From: an uncultured Modestobacter sp.
GTDB lineage: Bacteria > Actinomycetota > Actinomycetes > Mycobacteriales > Geodermatophilaceae
NCBI RefSeq assembly: GCF_947486615.1
Contig: NZ_CANKUD010000014.1
Span: forward strand, 47,604 to 111,603
DNA: 64,000 nucleotides
Direction: 5' to 3'
A program made the position numbers and the translations under genes. Positions 10,719-18,206 of this stretch are shown here, piece by piece. The notes under the pieces are model-generated. The model saw only the letters and a program-made list of their open reading frames with translations. It had not been told where the DNA came from and searched no databases. Position 1 is the stretch's first letter. The number at the start of each line of letters is the position of its first letter.

Positions 10719-11605
10719 CCACGCCCGAGGGCACCGGGGGCGCCGGCGCGGGTGATCCGCAGCCGGCGCCCCCCGCCACCTGCTACCGGCACCCCGACCG
10801 GCCCACCGGGGTGCGCTGCACCCGCTGCGGCCGGCCGATCTGCCCGGAGTGCATGAACCCGGCCGCGGTGGGCTTCCAGTGCCCGGACGACGTCCGGGCC
10901 GGCAACGCCACCGTGCGGCAGCCGCGCCGTACCACCGGCGTCCGGCTGGCCGGCCGGCGCTGGGGCGTCGTCACGCTGACCCTGATCGCGCTCAACGTGG
11001 TGATCGGGCTGGCCACGGCCGTGTCGGCGGTGACCGTCGACGTCGACCCGCTGCGCAGCTTCGACTCCCCGCTGCAGGACGAGTTCGTCCTCGCCCCCTT
11101 CCTGGTCGACCTGGGCGAGTGGTGGCGGGTGCCCACGAGCGCCTTCACCCACGTGAGCCCGGTCCACCTGCTGCTCAACATGTTCGCCCTGCTGCTCTTC
11201 GGCTCCGAGCTCGAGCGGCAGCTGGGGAAGGCCCGGTACCTGACCATCTACCTGGTGTCCGCGCTCGGCGGGGCGGCCGCGCTGCAGCTGTTCGGCAGCT
11301 ACTTCGGCGGGGTCGTCGGCGCCTCCGCGGCGATCTACGGGCTGATGGGCGCCTTCGGCGTCGTCCTGGTCAAGCAGAAGCAGGACCTCCGCGGGCTGCT
11401 GACCCTGCTGGCCATCAACCTGGTGATCAGCTTCCTGCCCGGGGTGTCGCTGCTCGGGCACCTGGGCGGCCTGGTCGCCGGTGCCCTCACCGCCACGGTG
11501 CTCGTGTTCGCCGGCCGTCGTCGGCCGCTCGCCGTCGCCGGGGTCGCCGTGCTGGTCCTGGTCCTGCTGGTGCTGGTCTTCGGCCGGCTGCGTGGGGTCG
11601 CCTGA
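10715..11605 (+). CDS. Rhomboid-family intramembrane serine protease, probable CTG start
   Basis: Cleaves membrane proteins within the bilayer. The serine is in GVVGASAAIYG and the histidine in LLGHLGGLVAG, with six or so TM helices. The N-terminus carries a zinc-ribbon-like CYRHPDRPTGVRC...C..C..C segment. The first ATG/GTG/TTG in frame (GTG 10811) would cut this conserved ribbon. Upstream the frame is coding and the only start is CTG at 10715, overlapping the ppiA stop (CTGA) with GAGGTG 8 nt before it. From CTG the protein has 296 residues and begins (L)TTPEGTGG. The CTG start is inference; the family call is firm. Confidence 0.88.
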   Translation: MTTPEGTGGAGAGDPQPAPPATCYRHPDRPTGVRCTRCGRPICPECMNPAAVGFQCPDDVRAGNATVRQPRRTTGVRLAGRRWGVVTLTLIALNVVIGLATAVSAVTVDVDPLRSFDSPLQDEFVLAPFLVDLGEWWRVPTSAFTHVSPVHLLLNMFALLLFGSELERQLGKARYLTIYLVSALGGAAALQLFGSYFGGVVGASAAIYGLMGAFGVVLVKQKQDLRGLLTLLAINLVISFLPGVSLLGHLGGLVAGALTATVLVFAGRRRPLAVAGVAVLVLVLLVLVFGRLRGVA

Positions 11606-11609
11606 CCGG

Positions 11610-12011
11610 TCAGGACGCCGCGCCGGCGGCCTGGAGGGCCTCGGCGACGTCGGCCGGGTCGACGCCGAGGTCGCGGCGGGCGAGCACCAGCAGGACGGCG
11701 TCGTCGGTGCGGTCCTCCAGCTCCAGGGTCCGGTTCTGCACGCCCCACCGCCGCTGGGTGCGCACCCGGGCCCGGACGGCCGGCCAGCCGATGGTCACCG
11801 TGCCGGTGAGCCGGCGGACGGTGACGCCCTCGGCGTCGGTGCGGAGCCGTGGGCGCAGCAGTGCGTCCCGGGCCGCCAGCGCGAGCAGCAGGACGGCGGC
11901 AGCACCGACCAGCACCCGGCCCACCGGGTCGACCACCAGGGCGGCCAGGGCGAGCCCCAGCCCCGCCAGGGCGACCGCCACGGTCTCGCCCGGCTGAGGA
12001 GACCACTGCAC
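11610..12011 (-). CDS. PH-domain membrane protein
   Basis: 133 residues: two hydrophobic segments (about 10-47), then a bacterial PH-like domain (LRTDAEGVTVRRLTGTVTIGWPAV...). Unknown function. It occupies the place of Rv0010c, beside ppiA and crgA, genes tied to growth and division. It starts with GTG. It converges with the rhomboid gene, 4 bp between stops. Confidence 0.78.
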   Translation of the reverse strand: MQWSPQPGETVAVALAGLGLALAALVVDPVGRVLVGAAAVLLLALAARDALLRPRLRTDAEGVTVRRLTGTVTIGWPAVRARVRTQRRWGVQNRTLELEDRTDDAVLLVLARRDLGVDPADVAEALQAAGAAS

Positions 12012-12140
12012 CGGGTCAGCTTGTCAGCAGCGCCTGGTAGAGCTCCGCCCGAGGCATAGCATCGCGAGCAGGACGTCCCAGACGTCCGAGGGCCTGGTCC
12101 GTGCGGCCGGCCCGCTCGCTGCTCGACGAGGAGGAGTGCC

Positions 12141-13301
12141 ATGCGGGACGCCGTCATCTGTGCCGCGGTCCGGACGCCGGTGGGCCGGCGCGGGGGTGGG
12201 CTGTCGGGCGTGCACGCCGCCGACCTGTCCGCGACGGTGCTGACCGCCCTCGCCGACCGGACCGGGCTCGACCCGGCGGTCGTCGACGACGTGATCTGGG
12301 GCTGCGTCAGCCAGGTCGGTGAGCAGACCAGCAACATCGGCCGGGTGGCCGTGCTCGCGGCCGGGTGGCCGGAGTCGGTGCCCGGCACCACGGTCGACCG
12401 GCAGTGCGGCTCGTCGCAGCAGGCGGTCGCCTTCGCCGCGGCCGCGGTGGTCAGCGGTCAGGCCGACGTCGTGGTGGCCGGGGGCGTCGAGTCGATGAGC
12501 CGGGTGCCGATGGGCTCCTCGGCCGGGGACGGCTCGGCCGGGCGGCCGCTGGGGCCGGCGTTCCTGGCCCGGTACGGCGGCGTCGTCCCGAACCAGGGGG
12601 TGGGCGCGGAGCTGATCGCCGACCGGTGGGGGCTCTCCCGCGCCGAGCTCGACGAGTTCGCGCTGCGCTCGCACGAGCGCGCCGGCAAGGCGCAGGCCGA
12701 CGGTGCCTTCGACGACCAGATCGTGCCGGTGACCACGGCTGAGGGGGTGCAGGTCAGCCGGGACGAGGGCATCCGCAGCGGCGGCACGCTGGCCTCCCTC
12801 GGCGCGCTGAAGACGCCGTTCCGGCCCGACGGGGTGATCAGCGCCGGCAACGCCAGCCAGATCTCCGACGGGTCGGCGGCGCTGCTGGTCACCACCTCCG
12901 AGCGGGCCCGGGAGCTCGGCCTGACCCCGATCGTCCGGGTGCACACGACCGTGGTGGCCGGCGACGACCCGGTGGTCATGCTGACCGCCCCGATCCCGGC
13001 CACCCGCAAGCTGCTCGCCCGCGCGGGGGTACCGCTGGCCGACATCGGGGTGTTCGAGGTGAACGAGGCGTTCGCGCCCGTGCCGCTGGCCTGGCAGCGC
13101 GAGATCGGCGCTGACCCGGCGGTGGTCAACCCGCTGGGTGGGGCGATCGCCCTCGGCCACCCGCTCGGTGCCTCGGGGGCCCGGATCATGACCACCCTCG
13201 TGCACCACATGCAGGCGACCGGCACCCGCTTCGGGCTGCAGACGATGTGCGAAGGCGGCGGTCTGGCGAACGCCACCCTGCTGGAGCTCCTCGCCGACTG
13301 A
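12141..13301 (+). CDS. Acetyl-CoA acetyltransferase / 3-ketoacyl-CoA thiolase
   Basis: Thiolase joining or cleaving acyl-CoA and acetyl-CoA in fatty-acid or related breakdown, 386 residues. The nucleophile cysteine is in VDRQCGSSQQ (about residue 89), then NEAFAPVPL with GGAIALGHPLGASGAR (catalytic His) and the second cysteine in MCEGGGLANA. ATG at 12141 has GAGGAGGAG upstream, and a -10-like TAGCAT lies at 12057. No M. tuberculosis counterpart lies at this point of the block, so it interrupts an otherwise conserved order between the PH gene and crgA. Confidence 0.93.
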   Translation: MRDAVICAAVRTPVGRRGGGLSGVHAADLSATVLTALADRTGLDPAVVDDVIWGCVSQVGEQTSNIGRVAVLAAGWPESVPGTTVDRQCGSSQQAVAFAAAAVVSGQADVVVAGGVESMSRVPMGSSAGDGSAGRPLGPAFLARYGGVVPNQGVGAELIADRWGLSRAELDEFALRSHERAGKAQADGAFDDQIVPVTTAEGVQVSRDEGIRSGGTLASLGALKTPFRPDGVISAGNASQISDGSAALLVTTSERARELGLTPIVRVHTTVVAGDDPVVMLTAPIPATRKLLARAGVPLADIGVFEVNEAFAPVPLAWQREIGADPAVVNPLGGAIALGHPLGASGARIMTTLVHHMQATGTRFGLQTMCEGGGLANATLLELLAD

Positions 13302-14262
13302 GTCCCGGGTCCTCCCCTCCCTCGTCCACAGCCACCGTCGCGACGAGGGGGCGGTGGCGTTCCCCGGCGAGCGGATGCGGTGGACGACGCGCTCCGGTGT
13401 CGACAACTCACCCGGACACGCCCGGGACCGGCCCGTCACGCTGTCGGTTTGCGCATCGGAGAACCGGGTAGTAAGGGCCAGCGATGCGGCTTCGGAGCCC
13501 TGGTTTTCCCACAGGTGTGTACACAGCTGGGGACGGACTTCCACCGGTGTAGTTACCCATCTGCCGTTTCCGTCCCAGTGGTCACATCTCCGACATCTGC
13601 CCAGGTCAGCGCGGTGAGTGAGGAACGGGGAAGTCCACACATCGTGGACAACCCGGTGGACGACGGATCCGGCCACCTGTGGACGGCGCGGGGCGCTGTG
13701 CACAGACGATCTTCCCGTCAGCCGTGGACAGGCCGCTGACCTGCGGGTTGACGGTTTGTCGACTCTGCGAGCCGTTCACTGCCCGGGGTGTGCAGGTCAC
13801 CGAGCGTCTCCAACGCCCGCTGGGTGCCCTGGCCTGTCCACCGGGGTGGCCGCGCGGTCGCGGGCAGGGCGGCGGCCGCTGTCCACAGCAGCCGCCGCCG
13901 TACCGCCGACCGTGCCGCCCATCGGTCGTCGCGCTGGACCCGACGTCCAGGGCCACGCACAGGCATCCTGGTCGAGGTGGGTGACGAGCCGCCCGGGGCA
14001 TCGTCCTGCGGGCAGGACCGGCCCCCCGGGGCACGACGGATCGGCCGCCGCCGCCACGCGGGCGCTCCGGGGGAGCACGGCGCTCAGCAGTGCGTGCCCT
14101 GGGTGCCCGGCCCCGGCACGGCACCCGACGGCGACCGGGCGGGAGGGGCCTCCAGGTGCAGCGCGTGCCGAGCGAGCCCCGGGCGCGGCCGTCGGAGGGC
14201 AGCCCCGGGAACGACGAAGGCCCCCGTCCCGGAGGACGAGGGCCTGTCGTGAGCGCGGTGGG
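13302..14262. other. Gene-free gap with cluster of DnaA-box-like sites (candidate oriC or DnaA hub)
   Basis: 961 bp between two convergent gene ends, so it need not hold promoters. Between 13322 and 13887 there are at least a dozen 9-mers matching the actinobacterial DnaA box TTGTCCACA at 7-8 of 9 positions, on both strands. The best are TCGTCCACA (13322), TTGTCGACA (13398, minus), TTGTCCACG (13643, minus) and CTGTCCACA (13879). Others lie at 13505, 13516, 13631, 13656, 13678, 13696, 13723, 13756 and 13834. Base composition dips around 13440-13600 compared with flanking genes. ORFs here look like GC-driven shadows. Gene orientation does not favour this being the active origin, so a secondary DnaA-binding region is an alternative. 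Confidence 0.6.
14218..14245 (-). terminator. Hairpin downstream of crgA
   Basis: AGGCCCCCGTC and GACGAGGGCCT pair with one mismatch around CCGGAG, 17 bp past the crgA stop on the minus strand. Confidence 0.6.
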
Positions 14263-14535
14263 TCAGCGCCAGCGCATCGACATGACCAGACCGGCGACCA
14301 TGGCACCGAACCCGATCGCGAAGTTCCAGGCGCCGAGCGAGGTCATCAGCGGGATGCGGTCCCCGGCGACGTAGTAGACGACGATCCACAGCAGCCCGAC
14401 GAGCATGAGGGCCACCATCACCGGGGCGTACCACCGGGGGCTGGGCTCGGCGGCGCGGGCGCGCGCCGCACTCGAGGGCAGCACGCCCTCGGGCGGGGTG
14501 TACACCGACTTCTTGCGCACCTTCGACTTCGGCAC
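14263..14535 (-). CDS. crgA: Cell division protein CrgA
   Basis: Small membrane component of the actinobacterial divisome that helps recruit PBPs and FtsI and coordinates septation. It has 90 residues. The basic N-terminus MPKSKVRKKSVYTPP and two TM helices (APVMVALMLVGLLWIVVYYV and AWNFAIGFGAMVAGLVMS) match the family closely, including the YYVAGDRIP linker. Position next to the DUF881 gene and the pkn operon is as in M. tuberculosis (Rv0011c). Confidence 0.96.
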   Translation of the reverse strand: MPKSKVRKKSVYTPPEGVLPSSAARARAAEPSPRWYAPVMVALMLVGLLWIVVYYVAGDRIPLMTSLGAWNFAIGFGAMVAGLVMSMRWR

Positions 14536-14696
14536 CGTGGAACTCCCTCCCGGGCCGGTGGACTGTCGCCCCCGGCGTGAACTGACACCAGCCTAAGCTG
14601 CGAGGGGAGCCGGTCCGCCCCGTGTGCGGGCCGCGCCGCCCCCCGACCCCGCCGTCCACCCGCTGGGGACCACCGCGTCCCGGCCAGGAGGTGCCC

Positions 14697-15446
14697 GTGC
14701 GCCGCTCCCTGACGCTCCGCCGCCCCACCCTCTGGACGGCGCTCGTCCCCGTCGTCGCGCTGGTGGCCGGGATGATCTTCGCGACCTCCAGCCAGACGGC
14801 GCAGGGCACCGATCTGCGGGCCGGGGAGAGCTCCCAGCTGTCCGGCCTGGTGGAGCAGCGCGACGCCGCGGTGGCCCGGCAGCAGGCCGAGCTGGCCGCG
14901 CTGCAGCAGCGGGTGCAGGAGCTCACGGACCTCGCGGCCTCGCGCAACGGCGACGTCGCGGCGGTGCAGGCCGAGGGTGCGACCGGCCTGGCGTCGGCCG
15001 GACTGACCGAGCTGACCGGTCCCGGGCTGTCGGTGGTGCTGGACGACGTGAAGCGCCAGGCCGGCGCGAACCAGCCCGGCGGGGTCGACCCGGACAACCT
15101 GGTGATCCACCAGTCCGACGTCCAGGGCGTGGTGAACGCGCTCTGGGCCGCCGGGGCGGAGGGCGTCGCCATCATGGGCAAGCGGATGGTCGCCACCAGC
15201 GCGGTCATCTGCGTCGGACCCACGCTGTTGCTGCAGGGGCGCACGTACTCCCCGCCCTACGTGGTGACCGCCGTCGGCGAGGCCGACGAGATGCGGGCAG
15301 CGCTGGCCTCCTCGCCCCAGGTGCAGTTGCTCAAGGAGCAGGCCGACGCCTACGGACTCACCTACCGCCTGGAGGACCAGGAGCAGCTGACCCTGCCGCC
15401 CTACGACGGGTCGCTGGACATGCAGCACGCGGTCGCCGTCGGCTGA
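14697..15446 (+). CDS. DUF881-family membrane-anchored protein
   Basis: 249 residues: one N-terminal TM helix (LWTALVPVVALVAGMIFATS), a coiled-coil-like segment (about 45-90) and the extracellular DUF881 domain (GPGLSVVLDDVKR..., VVNALWAAGAEGVAIMGKRM). Function unknown; equivalent to Rv0012. The family recurs beside division genes. GTG at 14697 follows a perfect AGGAGG by 5 nt. It is divergent from crgA. Confidence 0.9.
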   Translation: MRRSLTLRRPTLWTALVPVVALVAGMIFATSSQTAQGTDLRAGESSQLSGLVEQRDAAVARQQAELAALQQRVQELTDLAASRNGDVAAVQAEGATGLASAGLTELTGPGLSVVLDDVKRQAGANQPGGVDPDNLVIHQSDVQGVVNALWAAGAEGVAIMGKRMVATSAVICVGPTLLLQGRTYSPPYVVTAVGEADEMRAALASSPQVQLLKEQADAYGLTYRLEDQEQLTLPPYDGSLDMQHAVAVG

Positions 15447-15517
15447 GCCGCTGCTGGAGGGGCCTGCGGACCGGGCCGGCCGTGACGCGGGACCTCCCCG
15501 GCGTGTACACCTGGCGT

Positions 15518-16189
15518 GTGCAGAACGAGAGTGAGCCGGCCGTCCGGCCGGTGCTGGTCGTCGACAACTTCGACAGCTTCGTCTACAACCTGGTCCAGTA
15601 CCTGGGCCAGCTGGGCGTCCCCAGCGTGGTGCGGCGCAACGACGCCGTCACCATCGCCGAGCTCGCCGACCTGGACGTCGCCGGCGTCCTGCTCTCGCCC
15701 GGACCGGGGACCCCCGTCGACGCCGGTGTCACGGTGCCGATGGTGCGCGCGGCTGCGGAAGCCGGCCTGCCGGTGCTGGGCGTGTGCCTGGGCCACCAGG
15801 CGATCGCCGAGGCCTTCGGCGGCGTGGTGGGGCGTGCTCCTGAGCTGCTGCACGGCAAGACCAGCCAGGTCGTGCACGACGGCGTGGGTGTGCTGGCCGG
15901 GCTGGCCTCGCCGTTCACCGCCACCCGCTACCACTCGCTGGCCGTGGAGTCCGACAGCGTGCCGGCCGAGCTCGAGGTCACCGGCCGCACGCCCTCGGGC
16001 ATCGTGATGGCCCTCCGGCACCGGGAGCTGCCGATCGAGGGCGTCCAGTTCCACCCCGAGTCGGTGCTCACCGAGGGCGGCCACCAGCTGCTGGCCAACT
16101 GGCTGACCTCCTGCGGCCTCGCGCCGGACGCCCAGCGGGTCGAGGCGGCCGCGGCCACGGCCCGCCGGCTCACCATGGCCGTCAGCTGA
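15518..16189 (+). CDS. trpG: Glutamine amidotransferase, anthranilate / aminodeoxychorismate synthase component II
   Basis: Class I glutaminase that supplies ammonia to the chorismate-converting subunit for tryptophan or folate (PABA) synthesis. It has 223 residues. The triad is visible: nucleophile Cys in VLGVCLGHQAIA and His-Glu in GVQFHPESVLTEGG. The oxyanion segment LSPGPGTP is also present. GTG at 15518 lacks a clear Shine-Dalgarno. Sequence alone does not separate TrpG from PabA. In this position (as Rv0013) the protein probably serves one or both pathways. An exact 18-bp duplication covers its stop. Confidence 0.93.
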   Translation: MQNESEPAVRPVLVVDNFDSFVYNLVQYLGQLGVPSVVRRNDAVTIAELADLDVAGVLLSPGPGTPVDAGVTVPMVRAAAEAGLPVLGVCLGHQAIAEAFGGVVGRAPELLHGKTSQVVHDGVGVLAGLASPFTATRYHSLAVESDSVPAELEVTGRTPSGIVMALRHRELPIEGVQFHPESVLTEGGHQLLANWLTSCGLAPDAQRVEAAAATARRLTMAVS

Positions 16190-16207
16190 ACCATGGCCGT
16201 CAGCTGA
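16172..16207 (+). repeat. 18-bp tandem duplication spanning the trpG stop
   Basis: ACCATGGCCGTCAGCTGA occurs twice in exact tandem (16172-16189 and 16190-16207). The first copy encodes the last residues and the stop; the second repeats them past the stop. Looks like a recent slippage event. Confidence 0.95.
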
Positions 16208-16254
16208 ACCCGGGACGTCCGCCGGGCCGCTGAGCGCCCCGTGGACGCGACGAG

Positions 16255-16286
16255 GGCCCCTCCCCGGAGTTCTCCGGGGAGGGGCC
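16255..16286. terminator. Bidirectional terminator between trpG and pknB
   Basis: Perfect 15-bp stem GGCCCCTCCCCGGAG / CTCCGGGGAGGGGCC with a 2-nt loop, placed between the convergent ends of trpG and pknB, so it can serve both. Confidence 0.85.
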
Positions 16287-16306
16287 TTCGTCGTGAGTGG
16301 CCCCGG

Positions 16307-18070
16307 TCAGGTCGTGGGCGATGCCGTGGGGGAGGGCGTCGGGCTGGTGGACGGCGGGGTGACCGGCTCGGAGGTCGGCGGCGTCTCCACCGGGACGGCG
16401 ACCGCGACCAGGAGCGTGATCTCGTCCCCGGCTGCCACCGAGGAGCGTGCACCGGGCTGGGTGCCGGCGACCAGGCCCGGGGCGACCTCGTCGGTCTCGG
16501 AGTTGATCTCCTCGATGTCGCTGTCGTCGATGCCGAGGGCGACGAGGGCGGCCCGGGCATCGGCGGGGGTGCGGCCGACCAGGTCGGCCGGGATGGAGAC
16601 GGTGCCGGTGGAGACCTGCAGCGTGAAGGAGGCATCCGGCGCGGCGTCGGCACCCTCGCCCGGGTCGATGGCGATGACCTGACCCTCGGGCAGCAGCGAG
16701 TCGGCCTGGCGGCTGTTGAAGGGCCCGGTGAAGCCGGCGCTGAGCAGGTTGCTGGTGGCGCGGTCCTCGGTGAGCCCGACGACCTGCGGGACGGTCAGGG
16801 TGTCCGGCCCGGCGCTGACGACCAGCGCGATCTGCGATCCCTCGTCCACCTCGGTGCCCGCTGTGGGGTCGGTGCTGATCACCAGGCCCTCGGCGATCTC
16901 CGGGTCGGCCTGCGTGGTGACCCCGCTGACCTCCAGGCCCTCTGCCGTCAACCGGGTACGTGCGTCGGCCTCGGTCGCGGTGGTGACGTCCGGGACGGTC
17001 ACCTGGGCGATGACCGGGACCTCCTCGCCGTCGTCGGTGACCGCGATGCCGATGCCGACGGCCGCGGCGATCAGGACCAGCGCGGCGGCGACGATCGCGA
17101 TCACCCGGTTGCGCTTGCGCGTGCGGTCCGCGCCCTCGTCGGTCCACTCGTCACCGGGGTAACCACCCGGGGTGGCCCCGATGATGGTGGTCTTCTCGGC
17201 GTCGCTCATCACCGGCGTGGCCTCGACCCGCTGGCCGGCGACCGCGCGGAGCAGGTCGGCCCGCATGTCCGCCGCCGACTGGTAGCGGTTGGCCGGGTTC
17301 TTGCTCATCGCCTTGAGCAGGATCGCGTCCAGCTCCGGCGGGATGGCCGGGTTGATCGAGGACGGCGTCTTCGGGTCCTCGCGCACGTGCTGGTAGGCCA
17401 CGGCCACCGGGGAGTCACCGGTGAACGGCGGGGTGCCGGTGACCAGCTCGTAGAGCAGGCAGCCGGCCGAGTAGACGTCGGACCGGGCGTCGACGCCCTC
17501 ACCGCGGGCCTGCTCGGGGGAGAGGTACTGGGCGGTGCCGATCACCGCCGCGGTGGAGGTCATCGTGGCGGCCGAGTCGGAGACGGCCCGGGCGATGCCG
17601 AAGTCCATCACCTTGACGGTGCCCTGCGGGGTGATCATCACGTTCCCGGGCTTCACGTCCCGGTGCACGATCCCGTTGCGGTGGCTGAAGTCCAGGGCCG
17701 CGCAGATGTCGGCGGTCAGCGACATGGCCCGCTCGGGGGAGAGCCGGCCCTCGCTGCGCAGCACGTCGCGCAGCGTCTCGCCCTCGACGTACTCCATGAC
17801 GATGTAGGGCGTTGCGCCCGCGGGGGTGCGGTCCTCGCCGGTGTCGTAGACGGCGACGATCGCCGGGTGGTTCAGCGACGCCGCGGCCTGCGCCTCACGG
17901 CGGAACCGGACCTGGGAGGAGGGATCACGGGCGAGGTCCTGACGCAGCACCTTGACGGCGACCTCGCGCCCCAGCCGGAGGTCCCGGCCGCGGTGCACCT
18001 CCGCCATGCCGCCGCGGCCGAGCACCCCGCCGATCTCGTAGCGCTCGCCGAGCACTGAGGGGGTGGTCAT
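16307..18070 (-). CDS. pknB: Ser/Thr protein kinase PknB with PASTA domains
   Basis: Receptor kinase sensing muropeptides or lipid II and controlling wall synthesis and division; 587 residues. Kinase domain about 10-275: glycine loop GRGGMAEV, catalytic lysine in VAVKVL, HRDVKPGN, DFGIA, and activation-loop threonines in MTSTAAVIGT. A TM helix lies near 340 (VIAIVAAALVLIAAAVGIGIAV), then three PASTA repeats and a Pro/Thr/Ser tail. M. tuberculosis PknB has four PASTA domains. Last gene of the fhaA-to-pknB operon; 136 bp separate it from pknA, with a possible internal -10 TAGGCT at 18149-18154. Confidence 0.96.
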   Translation of the reverse strand: MTTPSVLGERYEIGGVLGRGGMAEVHRGRDLRLGREVAVKVLRQDLARDPSSQVRFRREAQAAASLNHPAIVAVYDTGEDRTPAGATPYIVMEYVEGETLRDVLRSEGRLSPERAMSLTADICAALDFSHRNGIVHRDVKPGNVMITPQGTVKVMDFGIARAVSDSAATMTSTAAVIGTAQYLSPEQARGEGVDARSDVYSAGCLLYELVTGTPPFTGDSPVAVAYQHVREDPKTPSSINPAIPPELDAILLKAMSKNPANRYQSAADMRADLLRAVAGQRVEATPVMSDAEKTTIIGATPGGYPGDEWTDEGADRTRKRNRVIAIVAAALVLIAAAVGIGIAVTDDGEEVPVIAQVTVPDVTTATEADARTRLTAEGLEVSGVTTQADPEIAEGLVISTDPTAGTEVDEGSQIALVVSAGPDTLTVPQVVGLTEDRATSNLLSAGFTGPFNSRQADSLLPEGQVIAIDPGEGADAAPDASFTLQVSTGTVSIPADLVGRTPADARAALVALGIDDSDIEEINSETDEVAPGLVAGTQPGARSSVAAGDEITLLVAVAVPVETPPTSEPVTPPSTSPTPSPTASPTT

Positions 18071-18206
18071 CGGGGGTCCTCTCGGGGAACGCGGTGCGAC
18101 GGTCGCAGCTCCGGTGCGGCGGGACCGGGGAGCGGCACGCCGTCGGCGAGCCTAATCGCCGGAACGCCGCCGAACGGCGCGACGCGGGGGGCACGGGACA
18201 CGTGTG

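Noticed and set aside
13606..14124. ORFs of 130-320 codons inside the gap before crgA
   Set aside because: Translations are Arg/Pro/Ala-rich without domain-like pattern, several overlap on both strands, and none has a ribosome site. Typical of GC-driven open frames.
13302..14262. A CRISPR array or integron in the gap
   Set aside because: No regularly spaced direct repeats or att-type sites; the recurring words are DnaA-box-like and irregularly placed on both strands.
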